A stretch of 64,000 bases of DNA, from assembly GCF_028369105.1 (NCBI RefSeq), contig NZ_JAQNDO010000001.1, positions 10,944,501 to 11,008,500 of the forward strand. The letters are read 5' to 3'. Below are positions 15,190-23,736 of the stretch, one piece after another. Under the pieces are notes generated by a model. The model had not been told where the DNA came from, made no database searches, and saw only the letters and a list, made by a program, of their open reading frames with translations. A program made the position numbers and the translations under genes. The stretch is from Polyangium mundeleinium (lineage in GTDB: Bacteria > Myxococcota_A > Polyangia > Polyangiales > Polyangiaceae). Every line of letters begins with the position of its first letter. The stretch's first letter is position 1.

Positions 15190-17699
15190 TCATCCGATGG
15201 TTCATCGTCGCGATCCTCTTCTTCGGCTGGGCGGCACTGCTCTGGCCGCTCACCTCGCCGCCGCCCGCGTCCCACCTCGCGCTGCCGGCGATGGACGAGA
15301 TCCTCGCCTATCGCGTCGACCCCGAGAAGCCCGTCGCCGTGAAGGTTCCCGCGTCGATCGACGCGGTCGTGGTCTCGACCTGGGCCCTCGTGCCCCGCGT
15401 GACCGTTTGTGATCCAAAGGGAAGATTTTCGTACGGCTTCGAAACGACGTTCGTCGACGAGCACGGCAAAGACGTCCAGACGCACCGGTTCGAGCTGGAG
15501 AGCCGGCTCTCCTGCGACGACAAGGACGGCGCCACGGCGGGCGAGTACGCAGCGCGGGTCGCGCAGGGCGACGAGTGGGTGCTCGATCCACGGACGACCA
15601 CGATCACCACCGCAGAGCTCTTGCCGCGCGGCGGCGTGATGCGGATGCGGGGGCTGCCGATCTCGGTGAAGGATGTGCTCTCGCGCGTGGAAGGTCGATA
15701 CCGGCGCGGCTCGTACGAGCGCACATTTTACGAGATGAGCCTCGACGACGAGGATCGATCACGCGTCGTGTCAGACATGACCTCGCTCGGCTTCGAGGAT
15801 CTTCCGGAGACGGCGCGATCACGCGCGCTCTCCGGCTGGGATCGGCGTCTCGACGCGGCCGGGCTCGAAGGCAAGGACTACACGCTCCGGCGGCTCTTGC
15901 TCCGCAACTACCGCACGCCCTTCCCGGCGGCCGCGGGCACGGTGCCGGGGTACTCCGTGGGCGAACGACACGCGGCCGCGGTCAACGTGATGGGTCCCGT
16001 CGAGCTCGACGTGCTCGCGCCGCCGGGGCGATCCGTGACGGTCAGCGAGGGCGGCGGCGGCGGCGCTCGGATGCTCACGGTGCCCGAGGACGGCGTCTTC
16101 CACGTGTCGTCGTCGCGCCTCAACCCGCGCACGTTCGTGGTCGAGGGCAAGGGCGATGATTTTCTCGTGCGGTTCGTCCTTCCAAAACCGTACGAACGCG
16201 CGCAGATCGGGGATCTGATCGCGCTGCCGTTCGAGGGCGATCGGCTGGAGATCCGGCCCGACGTGCGGGTCGTGAAGTACCTGAAGCTCGATCCGGAGCG
16301 CCCGGTCCTCGCGCGCGTGGCGCCGGATCAGCCGTACCTCGGCCTCCTGCTCCGCGCGGAGCTGCCCGAGGCGGGCGCGCCCGACTCGATGGCCGGCACG
16401 GTCGTCGCGCGCTGGGGCCCCGGCCCGAACGAGCGCGCCGAGCTCCGCCAGATCTTGCCGCGCTCGCGATTCGAACGCTGGGGCAGGCCGCGAGATCAAG
16501 CCGCGGAGGGCGCGATCGCCGCAGGGAGCGACAAGACCGAGGCCGACGCGACCGATCCACGCCGCGCAATCCTGCGCATCCCGAAGGGCGCCACGAAGAT
16601 CGAGATCCTCGGCGACGCGCACATGCGCGTGCACCTGCGCGTGCTCGATCCTGGCGTGCCCGAGGACATCTTGCGCGTGCCGTACCGCGTCGAGCTCGCG
16701 GAGAACGAGATCTGGCGATACGCGCCGTTCGACGTGCGCACCTGGACGCCCATCCGCGCCGAGAACCAGAACGAACTCGAACGCCAGGGCCGCATCGCCG
16801 ACCTCTACGAACAGGTGCGCATCGAGCTTCGCGGCCAGCCTTCGCCGAGCGAGGCCGGCCAGAAGCCCGAGCGCACGCTCGTCCCGGATCAAGCACCCGT
16901 CCGACGCCGCTTCCTCGCGCCGTACGAGATCGCCGCGAAGGAGCTCTTGCCGAACGACGGCTGGACGCCGCTCGATCTGGAGAACCCGCTCAAGCTCGGG
17001 ATCGGCTACGCGGGGGAGCGCGGCGGGCGGCTGAAGGTGCTCTACCGAGCGCACCCGTCGCGGCTCGGGAAGATGGCCGAGCTCTGGATCGACGGCCAAA
17101 ATATGGTCGAGCAGCCGATCGCGTCGCTCTCGGGTGTGCTCCGGGCGAGCGTCAAGGCCGGCATCCACGACATCCAGGTGAAGGGGATCGGCGACGGGCT
17201 CGCGTACGCGGATGCAGCGCCGTGGGAGGGCGGCGCGATCATGCGCCGGCGCGACGTCTTCGAGTTGCCCGCGCGCGAGCCGCTCTCGTTCACGTTCCGG
17301 CAGCGAACGGGCGAGTCGCTCACGCTCGTGCTCTTCGTGATCAGCGAGGCGTCGACGCGTCCGTTCAAGATTCGCTACAGCATCGACGGGGCCAAACCCG
17401 TGCGGCAGAAGGGCGCGTTTTTCCGGTCGATCACGACAGGCAGCGGCGAGCTCTCGGGGCGCACGGGCGACGCGGGGATGGGCTTGCTCTGGGAGGCGCG
17501 GCGCACGGCGAAGGACGCGCGCAAGAACCTGGACGGGCTCGCCAAGGTGAAGATTCCGATCGGCGACGACCTCGAGCCCGGCCTCCGGACGATCAAGATC
17601 GAGAGCGTCGATCGCGTGTGGATAGGTGCGGTGCTCGTCGGCCAGGCGCCGCTGCCGGGAGACCTCGAGCCGAGGCTTTGGTCGGAGGACGATCTGTGA
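15186..17699 (+). CDS. Membrane-anchored periplasmic protein of unknown function (operon gene 2)
   Basis: 837 residues from GTG 15186, whose TG is shared with the preceding stop (GTGA), so translation is probably coupled. A single N-terminal helix (IIRWFIVAILFFGWAALLW) anchors a large, mostly beta-rich domain outside the membrane. I recognise no family. Visible features are repeated DPERPV/DPEKPV segments (RVDPEKPVAVKV near residue 40, LDPERPVLARVAP near 375), which suggests two related beta-sandwich modules, and FVVEGKGDDFLVRF. The C-terminal part (about 570-830: AELWIDGQN, GIHDIQVKG, PGLRTIKIESVDRV) resembles carbohydrate-binding or beta-sandwich folds by pattern only. Similar DPxRPLxLxF wording occurs in gene 4, so genes 2 and 4 may share repeats. 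The role is inferred from context: a periplasmic part of the polymer machine. Confidence 0.8.
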   Translation: MIIRWFIVAILFFGWAALLWPLTSPPPASHLALPAMDEILAYRVDPEKPVAVKVPASIDAVVVSTWALVPRVTVCDPKGRFSYGFETTFVDEHGKDVQTHRFELESRLSCDDKDGATAGEYAARVAQGDEWVLDPRTTTITTAELLPRGGVMRMRGLPISVKDVLSRVEGRYRRGSYERTFYEMSLDDEDRSRVVSDMTSLGFEDLPETARSRALSGWDRRLDAAGLEGKDYTLRRLLLRNYRTPFPAAAGTVPGYSVGERHAAAVNVMGPVELDVLAPPGRSVTVSEGGGGGARMLTVPEDGVFHVSSSRLNPRTFVVEGKGDDFLVRFVLPKPYERAQIGDLIALPFEGDRLEIRPDVRVVKYLKLDPERPVLARVAPDQPYLGLLLRAELPEAGAPDSMAGTVVARWGPGPNERAELRQILPRSRFERWGRPRDQAAEGAIAAGSDKTEADATDPRRAILRIPKGATKIEILGDAHMRVHLRVLDPGVPEDILRVPYRVELAENEIWRYAPFDVRTWTPIRAENQNELERQGRIADLYEQVRIELRGQPSPSEAGQKPERTLVPDQAPVRRRFLAPYEIAAKELLPNDGWTPLDLENPLKLGIGYAGERGGRLKVLYRAHPSRLGKMAELWIDGQNMVEQPIASLSGVLRASVKAGIHDIQVKGIGDGLAYADAAPWEGGAIMRRRDVFELPAREPLSFTFRQRTGESLTLVLFVISEASTRPFKIRYSIDGAKPVRQKGAFFRSITTGSGELSGRTGDAGMGLLWEARRTAKDARKNLDGLAKVKIPIGDDLEPGLRTIKIESVDRVWIGAVLVGQAPLPGDLEPRLWSEDDL

Positions 17700-18841
17700 A
17701 AAAAGCGCGATGGGCAGGGCTTTTCGCGATGACATTGCTCTTCGGCTGCGGGGCGCCGTCCTGCCCGAAGAGCCCACCCGCGCCGGCCGCTTGTCCTCCC
17801 TCGGAGGCCGGCGCCATGATGCCCCAGGTGGACGAGGGGGCGACGAAGGCGCTCGAAGAGCGGATCGCTAAGCTGCGGAAGGGCGGTCGCCGCACCGTGA
17901 CGTACAAGGCGCCGACGAACGAGGAAGAGCGCGCGTACGCCGCCTGGGTGCGCGACGCGCTCGTCGCCGCGACCGAACGCAAGGAGCCGCCGAAGAAGGC
18001 CCCCGAGGGGTTTTCGTTGCGCGTGCTCGGCGATGTGTGGCTGCTCGAAGAGGCGCGGAAAAAGAAGCGCGGTGCGGGCGCGATCGTGATGCGCACCGGG
18101 CGCGCGAGGCCGATCCTCGTGGAAGCGCCGCACACGTTCTACGACGCAGGCACGCTGCCGATCGCGCTCTCCGTATTCGATGCGCAAGCGGCGCGGGTGC
18201 TCCTGATCAACACGGTGCACCGCTACATCGACAAACCCGCGGACGCCGCGAAGGACGGCGGAACGAAGGACGAGAAGGCCGCATCCAAGGACAAGGACAC
18301 CGATGCGGACGAGGCCGACGACAAGGACGACGACAAGGACGATGACAAGGGCGCGGCCGTGGAGGAGCCGGCCGGGGTCGATCGCGACGAGGCGGATGAT
18401 CCGAACGCGGCGGCGCCGGTCGTCGCGTCGGACGTGGCCCACGCGGAGCACTCGTTCTTTCATGCAGCCCATCGCGAGCTCGTCGCGCTCATGCAAGGCG
18501 CGGTCACCGTGCAGATCCACGGCTTCCGTGACGACAAGTCGGAAGGCACGGGCGTCATCGTGAGCGCCGCGAAGAGCAACGCCGACGCCGCGGGCCTCGC
18601 CGCGCGCCTCGGGCCCGCCGTCGCCGACACCCGCGTCCGCGTCTACCCGACCGACGTCTCGATCCTCGGCGGCACCATCAACCAGCAGGCGCGCACCTGC
18701 CGCGAGCTCGGCGCGCCGTTCTTCCACGTCGAGATCGCGCGCACCGTTCGCGACGCGCTCGGCTCTGACAAGCAGAAACGCGCGCGCTTCGCCGCCGCGC
18801 TCGATCCGATCTTCGCCCCGCCGAAGCCCCCGAACCCATGA
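17696..18841 (+). CDS. His-rich putative metallo-hydrolase lipoprotein (operon gene 3)
   Basis: 381 residues from GTG 17696 (GTGA overlap with gene 2). The N-terminus VKKARWAGLFAMTLLFGC is a lipoprotein signal. The core carries an ordered set of possible metal ligands: His146 in LVEAPHTFYDAGT, His175 in INTVHRYID, His249, His252, His256 and His259 in AHAEHSFFHAAHREL, His275 in VQIHGF, and a late FFHVEIAR. An acidic Asp/Lys insert (about residues 183-235) interrupts it. The motif order recalls zinc amidohydrolases acting on glutamyl bonds (N-formylglutamate amidohydrolase or poly-gamma-glutamate hydrolase), but I cannot assign it to either. In this operon it may cut, release or trim the polymer, as CapD or PgdS do elsewhere. 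Operon gene 1 carries an apparently inactive relative. Confidence 0.78.
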   Translation: MKKARWAGLFAMTLLFGCGAPSCPKSPPAPAACPPSEAGAMMPQVDEGATKALEERIAKLRKGGRRTVTYKAPTNEEERAYAAWVRDALVAATERKEPPKKAPEGFSLRVLGDVWLLEEARKKKRGAGAIVMRTGRARPILVEAPHTFYDAGTLPIALSVFDAQAARVLLINTVHRYIDKPADAAKDGGTKDEKAASKDKDTDADEADDKDDDKDDDKGAAVEEPAGVDRDEADDPNAAAPVVASDVAHAEHSFFHAAHRELVALMQGAVTVQIHGFRDDKSEGTGVIVSAAKSNADAAGLAARLGPAVADTRVRVYPTDVSILGGTINQQARTCRELGAPFFHVEIARTVRDALGSDKQKRARFAAALDPIFAPPKPPNP

Positions 18842-21800
18842 ACGTTCGGTCTGCCCTCGCCGCGGCCCTCGGGCTCGTCCTCGGCCTCGCTCCCGCGGGA
18901 GCGCGCGCCGATGCGAGCCTCGATCCGCCCGGCTGGGTCGCGCCGACCCGCGCCCGTGTTGCGCCTTTCTCGCTCGACACCCCCACGCAGGGCGGTGCCG
19001 TCGAGGTCGATCCGAGCGTGCCGATCTCCCTCGCGAAGGGCTTGGTCCTGCTCCTGCCCATCGAGCCTGGGGATCGCGTCCGCCTCGACGGTCCCATCAC
19101 CGCCGTCGGCCTCGGCACCGGCGTGCGCGACGTGCCCGACGCGGTCACGTGGCTGCCGCTGTCCACGCTCGGGGGCTCCGCTCCGACAAGCGGAGCTGCG
19201 CCCCCGAACCCCCCACCAACCGCCGCCCCGACGTCCGCCAGAACCACCGAATCCCGCGTCGTCGACGTCCCCATGTGGACCGGCGCCCGTTTCCTCGTGG
19301 TTCGGTCCGACAAACCCGCCACGATCACCGCCTCGATGGGCAGCCTCCTCCGCTCCTCGCTCGCCTGGCATCGGCTCGACGAGGACGTCACGCGTTGGCT
19401 GCGTGATCCGGCTTCTCCCCGGCCCGAGACCACCATCCCCGAAGCCGCCTCGATCCTCCGCTGGATCTTCGCCGCGAAAAGCGCGCTCGACGCCGCGCCG
19501 CCCGACGCCACCCGCGACTGGCTCACCGTCCGCTGGCTCGAAAGCTCCCTCCTCGTTCGCCCTCTCGTCGAGCCGTACTTCGTCCGCCGCCCCGTCGTCC
19601 TCGAAGGCGGCCGGGATGCCCGCGAAGCCGCCGATCACCTCACCGCCGAGCCCGACGCCTCCCCGTGGCGCCTCGTCCTCGCCTCCCGCGGCGCGCTCGC
19701 CGCCAAGGCGAACAGCATCGTCGTCGACGCGCCCGCCTCCGACGTCGTGCGCCTCTCCATCCAGGCCCGTGGCATCGGCGCGGCCCGCGCCATCGTCCGT
19801 GCCGGTGACCTCGTCGTGCGCGAGCTCGTGTGGGACGTCGCGACCCGCACCGCCGACGCCCAGCGATGGACGGCGACGCAGAGCATCCGCATCCCCTTGC
19901 TCGTCGATACACGGCGCGTCTCGATCGAGGCCCTCGAAGGCGAGATCGCCGTCGCCGCCACCGCGTTCCGCAAGCGCACCGACGTCCTCGACATCGCCCC
20001 GCGCGCCCGGGATCGCGAAGCCCGCCTCGACGCCCTCGGCGAAGGCGCGAAGGAACCCGCGGCCGCGGCCGTCCTCCGCCTCGCCGCCGCCGCCGATCGC
20101 ACGGGCGCCGCGCATGACGTCGACGCTGTGCTGAAGCGCGTCCAGGCGAGTGACGTCCCTCCGGCCTTCCGCGCCTTCCTCCTCGCCGAAGCCGTCCGCT
20201 GGGCCACGAGCCCCGAGCAGGCCCGCGAGGCCGCCGAACGCGCCTTCGACCTCGCCCGCGCCCTCCCCGCGGGCGCCGCCGGCCCTGCTCTTCGCGCCGT
20301 CCTCGAACGGCTCACCGCGGCCCACGCCCGCACGCTTCCCCCGCCGCGCCCCTGGGAGCGCCCTCTGCCCGAGGCCACCCACGAGGACGATCGCGCTGCC
20401 CTCGACGCCCTCCGCGCCATCCTCTCGCCGCCCGAGGACGGTCGCCGCCCCGCCGCCGCGCCCCTCGCCGAACGATACGCCTGGCTCCACGGCGACCTGC
20501 CCAGCGCCGCCAACCGCGCGCGCCAAACCTGGGTCCGCGAGGCGCCTTGGGACACGCTCGATCCGCCCTCCGGCGCCGTCGTCTGGAACGACATCTCCGT
20601 CCCCTTCGACAACGTCGGCAGCACCCGCTGCGCCCTCGTCGGCCCGCGGGGCCTGCGCTGGACCGTCCTCCGCGAAGGCCGCGCCGAGATCGACGTCCTC
20701 CCGCCGCCCGCGCCCGCGACCCACACCCGCCTCCTCGTCATTTCCGGACAAACCGACCCGGCCCCGGAGACCTCGCTCCTCATCGACAACATCGCCGCCG
20801 CCGTGCACACCGGCGCCGGCCTCGGCACCGGCGTCGCCGTCACGCCCGGCCGCCACGCCTTCGAGCGCCCCGCCGGCGCTGTCCCCGTCTTCGCCCGCAT
20901 CCCGCGCGACGGCGCCGCGCCTTGCGACACCCTGCGCGAGCTCACCCGCTGGATCCGGCTGAACGGCGACGCCAAGTTCCGCGTCCCCGACCCGGGCCGC
21001 GCCACCGTCGCGCGGGTCGTCGCGCATGTCGCCGAGAGCGGAACCCGCAAGCCGCGCCGCCTCCATGTCCGCGTCGGCGACCGCGTGTACGAGGCCTGGA
21101 TCGACCACGGCGCGACCGGCGCGATCGAGGTCCCCGTCCCGGCCGACGCCGGCGAAATCCAGGTCGAGACCCAGGAAGAGACCCTCCTCCGTGTCTCCGC
21201 GCGCCTCCACCCGCAACGCGCCCCCGAGCCGCGTATCCCCGCCGCCGCCCGCGAGACTGCCCCCGAAGCCATCGCCCTCCTCCTCGCCCGCGTCCGCGAC
21301 GCCTCCCGCGAGCTCGAAAAAGCCCCGCCCGCCGCGCAGGACGCGCTCCGGAAGCGACGCGCCGAGGCCCTCGAATCCCTCGGCTACGGGACCCTCGCCG
21401 CCCTCGATCGCAAGGGCGACATCCCCCTCGAAACCGCCGAGGAGCCCGACACCCAGGCCCCTCCCCAGGCGCTCCTCCTCCCTGCTGGCAGCCCGGCCGT
21501 CGTCCCCCTCGGCCTCCTCCCGCGCATACCGCCCCTTCCCCTGCCGAAGGAGCTCGATCCGCTCACCCGCGCTCGCCGCGCCCAGGCCGCCGACGACACC
21601 GCCGCCGCCCTCACCGCCCTCACCGACGGCAACGCCCGCGCCTCCACCGACGCCGACGGCCTCATGTACGCCGTCCTCACCGAGCGCACCGGCGCCGGCT
21701 GGATCGCCAGCGAAGTCTTCGAACGCATCGGCCTCACGCACCGCTCCGGCCCGGCCCTCGCCCGCGCCGCCGCCCTCTCCACCGATCGCGCCGCCGACGA

Positions 21801-23736
21801 GCAGGACCGCGCCCGCGCCCTGCGCAGCTTCATCCTCGCCCAGCACGCCGTCGAGAACGGCGATCCTGCCTCGCACGCCTTCGCGCGGCTCGCGCCCGCC
21901 GTGGGTTGGCTCGCCGTCGCCCGCGCCGACAACGCCGCTGGCACCGGCCTCGTCGACGTCCGCGGAGGCCGCACGCCGTCGCTCGGCGTCCAGGTCCGCC
22001 GCGCCCTGCTCGACGTCCCCGACGACGCCCTCCTCCTCGCCGAAGGCCAGCACGTCGAGCTCCGCGTCCGCCAGAGCAAGCCCACCACCCTCGGCGTCGA
22101 GACCCAGTGCCTCGCCCTCGAAGACGACCCGCTCTGCCAGCTCAGCGTCGAGATCGACGGCAAACCCGCCCCGTGCGGCGACGCCCCGGCTTCTCCCCGC
22201 ACCGCCTGCACCCTCTCGATCCCCCGCGGCCCGCACCGCGTCGAGATCCGCGCCCCGCGTGGCCGCACCATCATCGGCTCGGCCCGCCTCTCCGGCGCCG
22301 GCGGCTTCTCCTTCCAGGCCCGCGTCGTCTCCGAGTGGTTCGAGATCGACCCCGATCGCCCGCTCGAGCTCGCCTTCGCCGCGCCCACCGTCGTCCGCCT
22401 CGAAGCCCGCGGCCCTGCTGGCGAACCTCGCACCCTCGGCTGGTCCCTCGACCCGCAGATCCCCCTCCCCGGCACCACCTCCCGCGGCGAGCTCCTCCTC
22501 GATCCCACCGCCGATCCGGCCGCGCACCTCGTCGGCGGCGACCGGAACACCCTCGTCCCCCTCGGCCAGCAGCTCGAAAAACGGATCCCCGTCCTCCCCG
22601 ACGGCCCGCACACCCTCCACGTCACCTCGCCTGGCGGCCGCGCCCTCGTCCGCGTCCAGCTCGCCGTCCCCATCGGCCTGCCCAAGCCCCGCCGCGCCCC
22701 GCCCGTCCCTGGCCTCCGCCCTGCGCCCACCGGCGCCCCTGAGCCGCCTCTCCGCGTCGCGCCCGACATCGTCTCCGACGCCGATCCCGGCAGCCTCCTC
22801 ACCTCCGTCTACGCGCGCCTCGTCGACCTCGACGTCGGCGACGAGGACAACCTCACCGGCGCGCGCCTCCTCGAAGTCGGCGTCGCCCTCCGCCGCGAGA
22901 TCGAAACGATCCACGCCTGGACCCAAGGCTCCGTCTTCGCCCGCGCCCGCTTCGGCGCCCCGAGCTTCGGCGTCGCTGGCTCCTTCGACCTCGCCCCCAA
23001 CGGCTTCATCCCTGGCCTCTTCGTCCGCGGACGTGTCGTCGCCCAGCCTGTCGACACCTTCGGCCTTGGCGCTCGCGCCCTCGCCGGCGTCCTCTGGTCG
23101 ATCCCCCTTGCCGACTCCGTCTCCCTCGTCCCTTGGGGCGGCGCGGCCCTCGTCCTCACCGACCCCAACCTTGCCGGCCAGGACGACGCCGACCGCGAAG
23201 TCTGGACCCGCTACTCCAGCACCCACCCCGCGTACGGCGTCGTGGGCCTCCGCGCCCTCTTCCGCCCGGCCATTGACGCCCTCGCGAGCGTTGGCCTCTC
23301 CACCCGCACCACCCCGGACTTCGCCGGCATCGACCGCGCCGACCTCGAGGCCCAGCTCCACCTCCTCCCGGGCCGTGGCTTCACGCCCTGGATCACCCTC
23401 GGCGCCTTCACGAGTTACCGGCCGGCCGGCTACGACCGCCCCGAATCCTTCCTTCGGAGCGGCGTCAACGCCCAGCTCACGTTTTGGACGTGGCTCATGC
23501 GGGGCCACCGCCTCAGCGCCGGGGCCGAGGGCCGCGTGTTGCTCGACGTCCCTCGGGAAACCTCGCCCTTCCGACTCTCCGGCGGTATCTTCGTGGCTTA
23601 CGACCTCGCGGGCGGCAGGGGCCTTCGTGACTTGCCGCCGCGGGAGGCCCCGTTCCGCGCTCGGCTCGAAGAGGGCAGCGGCCGTATCGACAGACGCCGC
23701 ACCTCCTCCGACCCGACCTGGGGTACGCCGCCTTGA
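18838..23736 (+). CDS. Giant exported protein with C-terminal outer-membrane-barrel-like region (operon gene 4)
   Basis: 1632 residues from ATG 18838 (ATGA overlap with gene 3). The Sec signal is MNVRSALAAALGLVLGLAP with cleavage near ARADA. The middle is a long Ala/Arg-rich region with helical-repeat stretches (about 400-520, EAVRWATSPEQAREAAERA) mixed with beta-rich segments (GRTIIGSARLSGAGGFSFQ, EIDPDRPLELAF). From about residue 1310 to 1600 the sequence alternates polar and hydrophobic residues in many short strands (SVFARARFGAPSFGVAGSFDL, GVNAQLTFWTWLM, LSGGIFVAYDLAGG), as in an outer-membrane barrel. No family is recognised. It is the only candidate outer-membrane component of the operon, so I infer a role in polymer export or anchoring. 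Third-position GC is extreme. The stop overlaps the TTG of gene 5. Confidence 0.8.
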   Translation: MNVRSALAAALGLVLGLAPAGARADASLDPPGWVAPTRARVAPFSLDTPTQGGAVEVDPSVPISLAKGLVLLLPIEPGDRVRLDGPITAVGLGTGVRDVPDAVTWLPLSTLGGSAPTSGAAPPNPPPTAAPTSARTTESRVVDVPMWTGARFLVVRSDKPATITASMGSLLRSSLAWHRLDEDVTRWLRDPASPRPETTIPEAASILRWIFAAKSALDAAPPDATRDWLTVRWLESSLLVRPLVEPYFVRRPVVLEGGRDAREAADHLTAEPDASPWRLVLASRGALAAKANSIVVDAPASDVVRLSIQARGIGAARAIVRAGDLVVRELVWDVATRTADAQRWTATQSIRIPLLVDTRRVSIEALEGEIAVAATAFRKRTDVLDIAPRARDREARLDALGEGAKEPAAAAVLRLAAAADRTGAAHDVDAVLKRVQASDVPPAFRAFLLAEAVRWATSPEQAREAAERAFDLARALPAGAAGPALRAVLERLTAAHARTLPPPRPWERPLPEATHEDDRAALDALRAILSPPEDGRRPAAAPLAERYAWLHGDLPSAANRARQTWVREAPWDTLDPPSGAVVWNDISVPFDNVGSTRCALVGPRGLRWTVLREGRAEIDVLPPPAPATHTRLLVISGQTDPAPETSLLIDNIAAAVHTGAGLGTGVAVTPGRHAFERPAGAVPVFARIPRDGAAPCDTLRELTRWIRLNGDAKFRVPDPGRATVARVVAHVAESGTRKPRRLHVRVGDRVYEAWIDHGATGAIEVPVPADAGEIQVETQEETLLRVSARLHPQRAPEPRIPAAARETAPEAIALLLARVRDASRELEKAPPAAQDALRKRRAEALESLGYGTLAALDRKGDIPLETAEEPDTQAPPQALLLPAGSPAVVPLGLLPRIPPLPLPKELDPLTRARRAQAADDTAAALTALTDGNARASTDADGLMYAVLTERTGAGWIASEVFERIGLTHRSGPALARAAALSTDRAADEQDRARALRSFILAQHAVENGDPASHAFARLAPAVGWLAVARADNAAGTGLVDVRGGRTPSLGVQVRRALLDVPDDALLLAEGQHVELRVRQSKPTTLGVETQCLALEDDPLCQLSVEIDGKPAPCGDAPASPRTACTLSIPRGPHRVEIRAPRGRTIIGSARLSGAGGFSFQARVVSEWFEIDPDRPLELAFAAPTVVRLEARGPAGEPRTLGWSLDPQIPLPGTTSRGELLLDPTADPAAHLVGGDRNTLVPLGQQLEKRIPVLPDGPHTLHVTSPGGRALVRVQLAVPIGLPKPRRAPPVPGLRPAPTGAPEPPLRVAPDIVSDADPGSLLTSVYARLVDLDVGDEDNLTGARLLEVGVALRREIETIHAWTQGSVFARARFGAPSFGVAGSFDLAPNGFIPGLFVRGRVVAQPVDTFGLGARALAGVLWSIPLADSVSLVPWGGAALVLTDPNLAGQDDADREVWTRYSSTHPAYGVVGLRALFRPAIDALASVGLSTRTTPDFAGIDRADLEAQLHLLPGRGFTPWITLGAFTSYRPAGYDRPESFLRSGVNAQLTFWTWLMRGHRLSAGAEGRVLLDVPRETSPFRLSGGIFVAYDLAGGRGLRDLPPREAPFRARLEEGSGRIDRRRTSSDPTWGTPP

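Noticed and set aside
18643-23508. Very long open frame (1621 codons) antisense to operon gene 4
   Set aside because: Gly/Glu/Ala-only composition without motifs; high GC keeps the antisense frame of a GC3-rich gene open. The sense frame has a signal peptide and coupled junctions.
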